From Streptomyces sp. NBC_00390 (GTDB lineage: Bacteria; Actinomycetota; Actinomycetes; Streptomycetales; Streptomycetaceae), in assembly GCF_036057275.1 (NCBI RefSeq), contig NZ_CP107945.1:5642001-5706000 (forward strand): a DNA stretch of 64,000 nt, written 5' to 3'. Position numbers and translations under genes: made by a program. The number at the start of each line of letters is the position of its first letter. Position 1 is the first letter of the stretch. The notes under the pieces are model-generated. The model was given only the letters and a program-made list of their open reading frames with translations. It ran no database searches and had not been told where the DNA came from. Positions 8,357-16,538 of the stretch are shown piece by piece.

Positions 8357-9424
8357 GTGAAGGCACTCGTACTCTCCGGAGGGGCGGGCACTCGCCTGCG
8401 TCCCATCACGCATACTTCGGCCAAGCAACTGGTTCCTGTGGCGAACAAGCCAGTGCTGTTCTACGGCCTGGAAGCGATCGCGGACGCCGGGATCACCGAA
8501 GTCGGCGTGATCGTCGGCGACACGGCGGAGGAGATCCAGGAGGCGGTCGGCGACGGATCCCGATTCGGGGTGAAGGTCACCTACATTCCACAGGAGAAGC
8601 CACTCGGGCTCGCCCATGCCGTGATCATCGCAAGAGAGTTCCTCGGTGAGGACGACTTCGTGATGTATCTCGGCGACAACTTCATCGTCGGCGGGATCAC
8701 GGGCCTCGTCGACGCGTTCCGCACCGAGCGCCCCGACGCGCAGATCCTTCTCACCAAGGTCCCCAACCCGACCTCCTTCGGCGTTGCGGAACTCGACGGC
8801 GAGGGCCGTGTCGTGGGCCTCGAGGAGAAGCCCGAGAACCCCAAGAGCGATCTCGCACTCGTCGGCGTCTATCTCTTCACGCCTGCCGTGCATGAGGCCG
8901 TGCGGGCCATCCAGCCGTCCGGGCGCGGGGAGTTGGAGATCACCCACGCCATCCAGTGGCTGATCGACCAGCAGCGCGACGTGCGTTCCACGACCATCTC
9001 CGGCTACTGGAAGGACACCGGCAACGTCACCGACATGCTGGAGGTCAACCGATCGGTGCTGGAGAGCGTCGAGGCCGTGAACGAGGGCACGGTCGACGAG
9101 AGCAGCGAGATCATCGGCCGCGTACGTATCGAGGCGGGAGCCGAGATCAGCAGGAGCCGCATCATCGGTCCGGCCGTCATCGGCGCCGGCACCGTCATCA
9201 GCGACGCCTACGTCGGCCCGTTCACCTCCGTCTCCGAGGGGTGCCGGATCGAGGACAGCGAGATCGAGTACTCGATCGTGCTGCGCGGTTCGTCCATCAC
9301 CGGTGTACGCCGGGTGGAGGCCTCGCTCATCGGCCGCGACGTCGAGGTCACCCCCGCCCCACGCAACCCGTCCGCCCACCGACTCGTGCTCGGCGATCAC
9401 AGCAAGGTGCAGATCTCTTCATGA
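8357..9424 (+). CDS. rmlA: Glucose-1-phosphate thymidylyltransferase (long form)
   Basis: A 355-aa enzyme that makes dTDP-glucose from dTTP and glucose 1-phosphate, the first step to dTDP-L-rhamnose. The signature GGAGTRLRPIT lies at residues 8-18, followed by AKQLVPVANKPVLFY and YLGDNFI. After about residue 245 comes a hexapeptide-like left-handed beta-helix (repeated I-G/A-x patterns such as RIIGPAVIGAGTVI). This makes it the long RmlA form found with StrD-type enzymes in streptomycetes rather than the roughly 290-aa enterobacterial form. The start GTG 8357 is the codon at which family homology begins (VKALVLSGG). Its stop overlaps the rmlB start by ATGA, so rmlA-rmlB-rmlD are translationally coupled. 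Confidence 0.93.
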   Translation: MKALVLSGGAGTRLRPITHTSAKQLVPVANKPVLFYGLEAIADAGITEVGVIVGDTAEEIQEAVGDGSRFGVKVTYIPQEKPLGLAHAVIIAREFLGEDDFVMYLGDNFIVGGITGLVDAFRTERPDAQILLTKVPNPTSFGVAELDGEGRVVGLEEKPENPKSDLALVGVYLFTPAVHEAVRAIQPSGRGELEITHAIQWLIDQQRDVRSTTISGYWKDTGNVTDMLEVNRSVLESVEAVNEGTVDESSEIIGRVRIEAGAEISRSRIIGPAVIGAGTVISDAYVGPFTSVSEGCRIEDSEIEYSIVLRGSSITGVRRVEASLIGRDVEVTPAPRNPSAHRLVLGDHSKVQISS

Positions 9425-10407
9425 CCACCAAGATCCTGGTGACCGGCGGCGCCGGCTTCATCGGCTCCCACTACGTCCGCACGGTGCTCGGCCCCGGCGG
9501 CCCGGGCGACGTCGCCGTCACCGTGCTGGACAAGCTCACCTACGCGGGCAACGAGGCCAACCTCGACGAGGTCCGCGACCACCCCGGATTCGCCTTCGTC
9601 AAGGGCGACATCTGCGACCCGGAGCTCGTCGGCCGGCTCATGGGCGAGCACGACCAGGTGGTGCACTTCGCCGCCGAGTCGCATGTGGACCGGTCCATCG
9701 ACGGCGGCGCCGAATTCGTGCGGACGAACGTGGTGGGCACCCACACCCTGATCGACGCGGCCCACCGGGCCGGCATCGCGACGTTCGTCCACATCTCCAC
9801 CGACGAGGTCTACGGCTCCATCGACGAGGGCTCCTGGCCCGAGACGCACCCGCTGCAGCCCAACTCCCCGTACTCCGCGGCCAAGGCCTCCAGCGACCTG
9901 ATCGCGCTGTCCTACCACCGCACCCACGGCCTGGACGTGCGCGTGACCCGCTGCTCCAACAACTACGGGCATCACCACTTCCCGGAGAAGGTCATCCCGC
10001 TGTTCATCACCAACCTGCTGGACGGCCACAAGGTCCCGCTCTACGGCGACGGCGGGAATGTGCGTGACTGGCTGCACATCGACGACCACGTCCAGGGCAT
10101 CGAGCTGGTGCGCGCCCGGGGCCGGGCGGGCGAGGTCTACAACATCGGCGGCGGCACCGAGCTGTCCAACAAGGAGCTCACCGCGCTGCTGCTCGAGGCG
10201 TGCGGGGCCGACTGGGACACCAGCGTCGAGTACGTGACCGACCGCAAGGGTCACGACCGCCGTTACTCGGTCGACTGCACCAAGATCCGCGAGGAGCTCG
10301 GCTACGCGCCGCGCAAGGACTTCGCGACCGGTCTCGCGGAGACCGTGCAGTGGTACCGCGACAACCGTGCCTGGTGGGAGCCGCTCAAGGAGCGTGCGGC
10401 GCTGTGA
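9421..10407 (+). CDS. rmlB: dTDP-glucose 4,6-dehydratase
   Basis: A 328-aa extended short-chain dehydrogenase that converts dTDP-glucose to dTDP-4-keto-6-deoxyglucose using bound NAD. The Rossmann motif GGAGFIG is at residues 8-14. The catalytic triad region is visible as STDEVYG (near 127; Thr-Asp-Glu specific to this dehydratase) and YSAAK (near 151). RCSNNYG, PLYGDG and NVRDWLHIDDH are diagnostic of RmlB. Length is normal. It starts with ATG overlapping the rmlA stop and ends overlapping the rmlD GTG. Confidence 0.95.
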   Translation: MTTKILVTGGAGFIGSHYVRTVLGPGGPGDVAVTVLDKLTYAGNEANLDEVRDHPGFAFVKGDICDPELVGRLMGEHDQVVHFAAESHVDRSIDGGAEFVRTNVVGTHTLIDAAHRAGIATFVHISTDEVYGSIDEGSWPETHPLQPNSPYSAAKASSDLIALSYHRTHGLDVRVTRCSNNYGHHHFPEKVIPLFITNLLDGHKVPLYGDGGNVRDWLHIDDHVQGIELVRARGRAGEVYNIGGGTELSNKELTALLLEACGADWDTSVEYVTDRKGHDRRYSVDCTKIREELGYAPRKDFATGLAETVQWYRDNRAWWEPLKERAAL

Positions 10408-11315
10408 GCGGCTGGCTCGTCACGGGGGGCCGCGGCATGCTGGCCCAGGACGTTCTCGCCAGGCTGGCGGCGGACGGCACCGCGGCCGTCCCCCTCGCCC
10501 ACGCGGACCTCGACATCACCGACCCGGAAGCGGTCCGCGCCGCCCTCGCCGAGCACCGGCCGACGGTGATCGTCAACTGCGCCGGCTGGACGGACGTCGA
10601 CGGTGCGGAGGAACGGGAGGATGCCGCGCTCGCCGTCAACGGCACCGGTCCACGGGTGCTCGCCGAGGCGTCCAAGGAGACCGGAACCGTCCTGCTCCAT
10701 GTCTCCACCGACTACGTCTTCGCCGGCGACGCAGCCGCGCCGTACGCGGAGGATGCGCCGACCGGACCGCGCGGCGCCTACGGACGCACCAAGCTGGCGG
10801 GGGAGCAGGCGGTGCGCGACATCCTTCCCGAGACCGGCCAGGTGGTCCGTACGGCCTGGCTGTACGGCGCGGGCGGGCCGAACTTCGTGCGCACGATGAT
10901 CAGGCTCGAGGCAGTCAAGGACACCCTGGACGTGGTGGACGACCAGCGTGGGCAGCCGACCTGGACCGTGGACCTGGCCGACCGGCTGGTGCGGCTGGGG
11001 CAGGGGACGCTCGCGGGCACGGTGGCCGGCGGCGTCCGCCACGGCACGAGCAGCGGCGACACCACCTGGTTCGGATTCACGCGGGAGATCTTCCGGCTGC
11101 TGGGCGCCGACCCGGAGCGGGTGCGTCCGACGACCAGCGAGGCCTTCGTCAGGCCCGCGCCCCGGCCGGCGTACAGCGTGCTCGGTCACGAGGGGTGGCA
11201 GGGCACGGGCATCGAACCGATCCGCGACTGGCGTGCCGCGCTCGCAGAAGCGTTCCCGGAACTGGTCGAAGCGGAGCGCGGAAAGGCCGACAGAATGGGT
11301 GCTACTGGCCAGTAG
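10404..11315 (+). CDS. rmlD: dTDP-4-dehydrorhamnose reductase
   Basis: A 303-aa enzyme for the last step of dTDP-L-rhamnose synthesis, the NAD(P)H reduction of dTDP-4-keto-rhamnose. It shows GGRGMLA at residues 7-13, VNCAGWTDVDGAE, STDYVFAGD, and YGRTKLAGE carrying the catalytic Tyr/Lys, all characteristic of RmlD. The GTG start overlaps the rmlB TGA (GTGA), so it is the third gene of the coupled rmlA-rmlB-rmlD set. The epimerase needed between RmlB and RmlD is encoded about 1 kb away on the other strand. The reading frame ends with TAG just before an unusual hairpin at 11346. Confidence 0.93.
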   Translation: MSGWLVTGGRGMLAQDVLARLAADGTAAVPLAHADLDITDPEAVRAALAEHRPTVIVNCAGWTDVDGAEEREDAALAVNGTGPRVLAEASKETGTVLLHVSTDYVFAGDAAAPYAEDAPTGPRGAYGRTKLAGEQAVRDILPETGQVVRTAWLYGAGGPNFVRTMIRLEAVKDTLDVVDDQRGQPTWTVDLADRLVRLGQGTLAGTVAGGVRHGTSSGDTTWFGFTREIFRLLGADPERVRPTTSEAFVRPAPRPAYSVLGHEGWQGTGIEPIRDWRAALAEAFPELVEAERGKADRMGATGQ

Positions 11316-11345
11316 ATGTTTACGTTCGGGTGCCGTACACGCTAA

Positions 11346-11382
11346 CTTCGCTGGGAATCAATGAATTTGATTCCCAGCGAAG
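11346..11382 (+). promoter_or_regulatory. 16-bp perfect hairpin covering the ribosome site of the methyltransferase gene
   Basis: CTTCGCTGGGAATCAA (11346-11361) pairs perfectly with TTGATTCCCAGCGAAG (11367-11382) around a 5-nt loop. The right arm contains GAAG of the likely Shine-Dalgarno GAAGGG (11379-11384) for the GTG at 11393. It is relatively AT-rich for this genome and lacks a T-run. A possible promoter TTTACG-18-TAACTT (11319-11348) overlaps the left arm. It could be an operator, a translational switch, or a terminator for rmlABD. Confidence 0.6.
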
Positions 11383-11392
11383 GGCTCCATCG

Positions 11393-12187
11393 GTGGACCG
11401 CCACGGCTTCCTGCGTCAACTGCACCGCATCTACAAACCCCGCAACTATCTCGAGATCGGGGTCAACGACGGGCGCAGCCTCGCGCTTTCCCGGGTTCCC
11501 TCCGTCGCGATCGATCCGGCGTTCCGGGTCGTGACGAGCATCAGCTGCGATGTGCACCTCGTAAGGGCGACCAGCGACGACTTCTTCGCCCGCAAGGACC
11601 CGCTGGTGCATCTGCGCAACGGCCGCAATCCGTTTCGCGCGCTCGCCCGCAAGGACCCGATGAACCTTCTGGGCGGCGAGCCGCAGCTGGAGCTGTCGTT
11701 CATCGACGGTATGCACCTGTTCGAATATGCGCTGCGCGACTTCATGAACGTCGAGCGGCATTCGCGCTGGTCGAGCGTGATCGTGCTGGACGACATGCTG
11801 CCGCGGAGTGTCGATGAGGCCGCCCGCGACCGGCACACCAAGTTCTGGGCGGGTGACGTGTACAAGGTCGTCCAGGTGCTCCGCAAGTACCGGCCGGACC
11901 TGGTCGTCGTCGAGATCGACACCGCGCCGACCGGAGTGGTGGCCGTCTTCGGCGCCGACCCCGGGAACACCGTGCTCAAGAACGCGTACGACAAGATCAT
12001 CGAGGAGTACGTCGTCCCCGACCCGCAGGACGTCCCGGACGAGGTACTGGTGCGCAAGCACGCGGTCCAGCCCGAGGCACTGCTCGGCGCTGACTTCTGG
12101 CCGGGGCTGGTCCGCGCCCGCACACTGCGCCGCCCGCGCTCCGCCTTCGTGCCCGTGCGCCGGAGCCTCGAAAAGCTCATGGGCTGA
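11393..12187 (+). CDS. Class I SAM-dependent methyltransferase of the polymer island
   Basis: A 264-aa protein with a class I methyltransferase core. Motif I is YLEIGVNDG (residues 19-27), followed by AIDPAF at the end of strand 2. FIDGMHLFEYALRD (near 103) and SVIVLDDMLP are typical of the Methyltransf_24/CmcI-like group that acts on sugars. The frame is open far upstream. I chose GTG 11393 because GAAGGG lies at 11379-11384 and homology-like sequence starts here; no better start lies upstream. It follows rmlD, so methylation of rhamnose or another polymer sugar is a reasonable inference; the actual acceptor cannot be read. It ends at a bidirectional terminator shared with rmlC. Confidence 0.72.
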   Translation: MDRHGFLRQLHRIYKPRNYLEIGVNDGRSLALSRVPSVAIDPAFRVVTSISCDVHLVRATSDDFFARKDPLVHLRNGRNPFRALARKDPMNLLGGEPQLELSFIDGMHLFEYALRDFMNVERHSRWSSVIVLDDMLPRSVDEAARDRHTKFWAGDVYKVVQVLRKYRPDLVVVEIDTAPTGVVAVFGADPGNTVLKNAYDKIIEEYVVPDPQDVPDEVLVRKHAVQPEALLGADFWPGLVRARTLRRPRSAFVPVRRSLEKLMG

Positions 12188-12205
12188 GCTTCCTGCTGAT
12201 CGGAG

Positions 12206-12238
12206 AGAGCCCCCGAGGTCATGGACCTCGGGGGCTCT
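12206..12238. terminator. Bidirectional terminator between methyltransferase and rmlC
   Basis: AGAGCCCCCGAGGTC, loop ATG, GACCTCGGGGGCTCT: a 15-bp perfect stem between two convergent genes. No T-run on either side, as is common in Streptomyces. Confidence 0.8.
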
Positions 12239-12262
12239 GCGTTGCCCGTGCCGCGGCGGCCG

Positions 12263-12862
12263 TCAGCCGCGGGCGCGCAGCTGCGCGTAGTACGCCTCGC
12301 ACTCCTCGTACCGCGGCAGCAGCCCCTGTTCGGCGGCCTCGGCAAGCGTGGGTGCCGCGGCGTCCTTGTCCGAGAGCAGCGGTGTGATGCCCTCGGGCCA
12401 CTCGATACCCAGCCCGGCGTCGAGAGGGTTGATGCCGTGCTCCCGCTCGGGGGAGTAACCCTCGGAGCACAGATAGACCACGGTCGCGTCGTCCGTCAGG
12501 GCCATGAAGGCGTGGCCGAGGCCCTCCGACAGATAGACGGCGTGGTGGTCCACGTCGTCGAGGCGGACGGCCTCCCACTGGCCGAATGTCGGGGAGCCGA
12601 CGCGGATGTCGGCGATGACGTCGAGGACCGCACCGCGCACGCACTTGACGTATTTGGCCTGGCTCGGCGGTACATCGGCGAAGTGGATACCGCGCAGCGT
12701 GCCCCGGCTGGAGACCGAGCAGTTGGCCTGCTCGAGCCGCAGCCGGTGTCCGGCCGCCTCGGCGAAGTCGGGTGCCTTGAACCACTCGTGGAAACTGCCC
12801 CGGCTGTCCGGGAAGATCTTCGGTTCGTGCACCCAGGCCCCGGCGATGGAGAGCTGCCGCAT
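12263..12862 (-). CDS. rmlC: dTDP-4-dehydrorhamnose 3,5-epimerase
   Basis: A 199-aa cupin enzyme that epimerises C3 and C5 of dTDP-4-keto-6-deoxyglucose. Diagnostic sequence includes DSRGSFHEWF, the catalytic His in LRGIHF, DIRVGSPTFG, SEGLGHAFMAL, and the late YSPEREHGINPLD with the catalytic Asp region. I chose ATG 12862, preceded by a strong AAGGAAGGG, over the upstream in-frame ATG at 12889, which has no ribosome site. It is transcribed leftward, 78 nt behind the large GT2 gene, so the rhamnose pathway is split over two convergent operons (rmlABD right, rmlC left). Confidence 0.94.
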   Translation of the reverse strand: MRQLSIAGAWVHEPKIFPDSRGSFHEWFKAPDFAEAAGHRLRLEQANCSVSSRGTLRGIHFADVPPSQAKYVKCVRGAVLDVIADIRVGSPTFGQWEAVRLDDVDHHAVYLSEGLGHAFMALTDDATVVYLCSEGYSPEREHGINPLDAGLGIEWPEGITPLLSDKDAAAPTLAEAAEQGLLPRYEECEAYYAQLRARG

Positions 12863-12895
12863 CTGATCCCTTCCTTGCTGTCGACTCATGTCCCG

Positions 12896-12927
12896 TGATC
12901 ACGCAGCCGCATGATCACGCACCCGCA
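12896..12927. repeat. Tandem 16-bp repeat between GT2 and rmlC
   Basis: Two adjacent copies of TGATCACGCA(G/C)CCGCA at 12896-12911 and 12912-12927, differing at one base. Each contains the palindrome TGATCA. They lie in the 78-nt gap between the GT2 stop and the rmlC start. Confidence 0.6.
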
Positions 12928-12940
12928 TCACATCAGCAGG

Positions 12941-15052
12941 TCAGCCGAGCACCCGCGCCGCGAGGCGGCGGGCCTTGCGGCGTGCGGCGGGCGGCAGCCG
13001 GCGTACCAGCGGACCCGCCACGGCCCGTGCGGCACCGCGCAGTGCGGCCTGGCGTTGCTGCATCGTCAGCTGCCGCTGCAAGTGGGCGTCGGGCAGCGGC
13101 AGGGGGTCGTCCAGCCGCAGCCGCCCGGCACGGTCCACGCTCACCCGGGACAACGGCAGGTCGGGTCCCTTCGGGCCGTCCAGCCGCACGGAGAGCTGCC
13201 GGCTGCCCGCCGGAGCCCCCGGCACCCGGGCCGGCACGGTGAGATGGACCCGGCCATGGACGGGGCGCACCGAGGCCGGGAAGGTGTGCACGGCGGACGG
13301 GCCGGCTGCTTGCGGCACCTCTGCGGCAGACGGAGGGCCGGAGAGGTCGACCGACGCGGTCGGACCCGAGGGGGGTGGCAGCTCGCTCAGCACCAGCTCC
13401 GCCTCGGCGTGCCCGGTGGCCCGGGTGGTGAAGACCTCCAGCCGCAGATGCACCGGACGGCCGGGCATGCGCAGCACGGGTCGGCGCGCGAGATAGGTGG
13501 CCATCTTCTTGGCGCGCCCTGCGACATCAAGGGTGAGATTGCTGTGCGGATCCGTGAAGTACGGGATCACCGGGCGGGCCGGCGTGGAGAGCAGCGCGGG
13601 GAGGCACTGCTCGTCGACATGCGGTGCGCGGTCGGCGCCGAGCCGGACCTTCCGCAGGAGTCCGAGGCCCCATACGGACACCCATGCGTCCCAGAAGCCG
13701 CGATCGAGGGCGGCCCGGCCTCCCCGGCCTGCCTCGGAGGAGAGCCGGCCGACGCCGCGCAGCACGACCTCGCAGCCGTCGCCGTCCAGGTCCTCGACCT
13801 GTGCCTCGAGCGTGGCCGGGCAGTGCCACTCGACGGCCGTCTCGCGGTTGCGCAGCGCGAGCTCCGCTTTGAAGGCTTTGATGTCGTCGGTGACGTCGAG
13901 GAGCTCGCCGTCGGGCAGCAGGTCTCCGGTGACGTCCGGGTGCAGATGGATCCGCCCGTCGCGGCGCAGCAGCGTCAGCGGCCGGCGGTCGTCGCCGTGC
14001 ACCAGGCGTGCCGCGATCGTGACCGCGATCCGGCCGTCGGGCTCCCAGGCGAGGTTCTCCAGCCGTACGGCGGCCTTGACCGAGGATGCGAAGCGGGCGA
14101 GTTCGAGCAGCCCCTCGGGGTTGTCGTCGCGCAGCACGGTGGAACGCAGCCGCAGCATCGGGCCCAGCCCGTCGTGCACGGAGCTGTCCATGAAGTCCAG
14201 GGCGAGCGGCCGTACGGCGTCCGTCATCTCCCGGAGGTAGTCGGCTTCGTACTTCAGTACAGCCGGTTCGCTGAGCCGCGTGAGCATCTCCACGCGGTAG
14301 AAGCGGCGCAGGATCCGGTCCCTGAGCGCGCCCGGCTCGGTGTTGGCGACGACGACGTCGAGGACCTCGCGGAGATTCCCGTAGTAGCCGTCCGGGACGA
14401 GCTTGGCGGATCCGGCGTTGTTTCCGTCGTCGCGCTTCGAGTAGTGGTAGCAGGTGTACGACCCCAGGATCGAGACCACCTCGGCGGGGAAGTACGCCTT
14501 CATCATGTACAGCTGGTCCTCGAGGCGGCGCTTTCCCTCGGGGTAGGCGATGCCGTGCTCCCGCAGAAAAGCCGTCCGGAACATCTTGTGCGGTGTCAGG
14601 CTGTCGTACAGCGGTGCGGTGAGCAGGGTGCACTTCTCGCGGTCCTGGCGGAAAACGCCGTGGGGAACGCCGCGGAAGTTGCTGGCCACTTTGCCCATGA
14701 CGATGTCGGAGCGATTGCGGTGGCCCATCTCGTACAGCCGGCGCAGCGCGTCGGTGCTCAGGTGGTCGTCCTGGTCGAGGAACTGGACGTATTCGCCCTT
14801 GGCCTCTGCCACGCCGACGTTCCGCGGTTTGCCGGGCCAGCCGGAATTCGGGATGTGAATCACGCGGAAGTGCGGATGCCGGGCGGCGAGCTTGTCGAGT
14901 CGTTCCGGGGTGTCGTCGGTGGATCCGTCATTGACGAAAAGCACTTCGAATTCTTCCGGTGGAAGCGTCTGACTGACCAGCGAGTCAATGCAGGGATCGA
15001 TGTACTTGCCCGGGTTGTAAACCGGAATGACGACACTCACTTTTACCGACAC
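12941..15052 (-). CDS. Large GT2 glycosyltransferase with TarS-like C-terminal domains
   Basis: A 703-aa protein. Residues 1 to about 300 are a GT-A glycosyltransferase: VSVVIPVYNPGKYID at the start, FVNDGSTDDTPE, QFLDQDDHL (metal site), and RRLEDQLYMMKAYF as base region, strongly like staphylococcal TarS/TarP. The remaining ~400 residues are beta-rich. They contain a WDAWVSVWGLGLLRKVRLG strand, a PYFTDPHSNLTLDV motif matching the end of the GT4 protein at 926, a Pro-rich linker, and a basic tail. The start is GTG 15052, where homology begins (upstream in-frame codons would overlap proB). It probably decorates a ribitol-phosphate chain; the sugar is unknown. It heads the leftward unit that also contains rmlC. 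Confidence 0.82.
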   Translation of the reverse strand: MSVKVSVVIPVYNPGKYIDPCIDSLVSQTLPPEEFEVLFVNDGSTDDTPERLDKLAARHPHFRVIHIPNSGWPGKPRNVGVAEAKGEYVQFLDQDDHLSTDALRRLYEMGHRNRSDIVMGKVASNFRGVPHGVFRQDREKCTLLTAPLYDSLTPHKMFRTAFLREHGIAYPEGKRRLEDQLYMMKAYFPAEVVSILGSYTCYHYSKRDDGNNAGSAKLVPDGYYGNLREVLDVVVANTEPGALRDRILRRFYRVEMLTRLSEPAVLKYEADYLREMTDAVRPLALDFMDSSVHDGLGPMLRLRSTVLRDDNPEGLLELARFASSVKAAVRLENLAWEPDGRIAVTIAARLVHGDDRRPLTLLRRDGRIHLHPDVTGDLLPDGELLDVTDDIKAFKAELALRNRETAVEWHCPATLEAQVEDLDGDGCEVVLRGVGRLSSEAGRGGRAALDRGFWDAWVSVWGLGLLRKVRLGADRAPHVDEQCLPALLSTPARPVIPYFTDPHSNLTLDVAGRAKKMATYLARRPVLRMPGRPVHLRLEVFTTRATGHAEAELVLSELPPPSGPTASVDLSGPPSAAEVPQAAGPSAVHTFPASVRPVHGRVHLTVPARVPGAPAGSRQLSVRLDGPKGPDLPLSRVSVDRAGRLRLDDPLPLPDAHLQRQLTMQQRQAALRGAARAVAGPLVRRLPPAARRKARRLAARVLG

Positions 15053-15257
15053 GACAGTGCCCCGTCTCTTGTGGAATCCCTGAGTCGCAGGTGGGGGCCG
15101 GAGGCAGGCCGCACACACGCGGGCCACCGCCCACTGGCACTCTATCGTTTGTCCGGAACTCCCCCCGCGCATTCGGAAATCGGTACCGGCCGCCCCCCTG
15201 CGTGCGGCCGGCTGTCCAGCGGGCGGAATAGGTGCGCGCGGGCGGCGCCGCCTGACA

Positions 15258-15270
15258 TAGATTCGGCCTT
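15258..15270 (+). promoter_or_regulatory. Leaderless-type -10 box of proB
   Basis: TAGATT at 15258-15263 ends 7 nt before the proB GTG (15271), so transcription would begin at or next to the start codon. No Shine-Dalgarno and no clear -35 were seen. Confidence 0.55.
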
Positions 15271-16398
15271 GTGACAGTGGCAAGACAGCAGGTGACCCAG
15301 GCTCGCAGGATCGTCGTCAAGGTCGGTTCGTCCTCCTTGACCACCGCCTCCGGCGGGCTCGACGCCGATCGCGTGGACGCACTCGTCGACGTGCTCGCAA
15401 AAGTCCGCAGCGGCGGTGAGAAGGAGATGGTCCTCGTCTCGTCCGGCGCCATCGCCGCCGGACTCGCGCCGCTCGGACTGGCCCGCCGCCCCAAGGACCT
15501 GGCCCGGCAGCAGGCCGCCGCCAGCGTCGGCCAGGGCCTGCTCGTCGCCCGCTACACCGCCTCCTTCGCCCGCTACGGCGTACGCGTCGGCCAGGTGCTG
15601 CTCACCAGCGACGACACCAGCCGCCGCGCCCACTACCGCAATGCCTACCGGACCCTGGACCAGCTCCTGACCATGGGCGCCGTCCCGGTCGTCAATGAGA
15701 ACGACACCGTGGCCACGGACGAGATCCGCTTCGGCGACAACGACCGCCTTGCCGCGCTCGTCGCCCATCTCGTCCGCGCCGATCTGCTGGTCCTGCTCTC
15801 CGACGTCGACGGCCTCTACGACGGCGACCCGGCCAGACCCGGCACCTCCCTCATCGACGAGGTGCGCGGCCCGGACGACATCGCCCATGTACAGATCGGC
15901 AGCGCCGGCAAGGCCGGTGTCGGCACCGGAGGCATGGTCACCAAGGTCGAGGCGGCCCGGATCGCGGCCGCAGCCGGTGTCCCCGTGGTCCTCACCTCCG
16001 CCAGCCGCGCGGCCGACGCGCTCGCCGGCCGCGCCACCGGGACGTACTTCCACCGCACCGGGCGCCGCTCCGCCGACCGGCTGCTGTGGCTCGCCCATGC
16101 CTCCACCCCGCAGGGCTCGCTCACGCTCGACGACGGCGCGGTACGGGCCGTGGTGCAGGGCAAGAAGTCGCTGCTGCCGGCCGGAATCGCCGCGGTCGAG
16201 GGCGAGTTCAGCGCCGGGGACCCGGTCGAGCTGCGCGACTCGGCCGGCCGTCCTGTGGCACGCGGGCTCGTCAACTTCGACGCCAAGGAGATCCCGCAAC
16301 TGCTCGGCCGCTCGACCCGCGAGCTGGCGAAGGAGCTGGGACCGGCGTACGAACGAGAGGTCGTACACAGGGACGATCTGGTCGTCATCAAACCCTGA
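15271..16398 (+). CDS. proB: Glutamate 5-kinase
   Basis: A 375-aa enzyme that phosphorylates glutamate as the first step of proline synthesis. The amino-acid kinase domain (to about 260) shows IVVKVGSSSLT, LVSSGAIAAG, NENDTVATDEIRFGDND (substrate binding) and GTGGMVTKVEAA. A C-terminal PUA domain follows (about 285-370), as in full-length ProB. The start is GTG 15271, immediately behind a -10 box, implying leaderless mRNA. proA lies about 770 nt downstream, separated by one unrelated gene. In streptomycetes proB sits close to obg, but here a roughly 14-kb polymer island lies between them. Confidence 0.95.
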   Translation: MTVARQQVTQARRIVVKVGSSSLTTASGGLDADRVDALVDVLAKVRSGGEKEMVLVSSGAIAAGLAPLGLARRPKDLARQQAAASVGQGLLVARYTASFARYGVRVGQVLLTSDDTSRRAHYRNAYRTLDQLLTMGAVPVVNENDTVATDEIRFGDNDRLAALVAHLVRADLLVLLSDVDGLYDGDPARPGTSLIDEVRGPDDIAHVQIGSAGKAGVGTGGMVTKVEAARIAAAAGVPVVLTSASRAADALAGRATGTYFHRTGRRSADRLLWLAHASTPQGSLTLDDGAVRAVVQGKKSLLPAGIAAVEGEFSAGDPVELRDSAGRPVARGLVNFDAKEIPQLLGRSTRELAKELGPAYEREVVHRDDLVVIKP

Positions 16399-16538
16399 GG
16401 GCCCACCGAAACGGCGGAAAGTCCCGCCTTGCGGCAGAGACCTTTACCAAAACCGCCCCATGCGCCGCCGCGGGCTGGTCAACTTTGTTGCGGGGGAATT
16501 GCGGGGTAGGGCAACAACGCAGCAACAGGAGGCCGCCG

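Noticed and set aside
926..15052. Antibiotic glycosylation or secondary-metabolite cluster (because of rmlABCD)
   Set aside because: No polyketide synthase, NRPS, resistance gene or pathway regulator; the polymerase and TarS-like enzymes fit an envelope polymer instead.
15053..15283. Upstream extension of the large GT2 gene to a start at 15283
   Set aside because: It would overlap the proB start, and the extra residues are Arg/Pro-rich without family similarity; the GT2 fold begins at GTG 15052.
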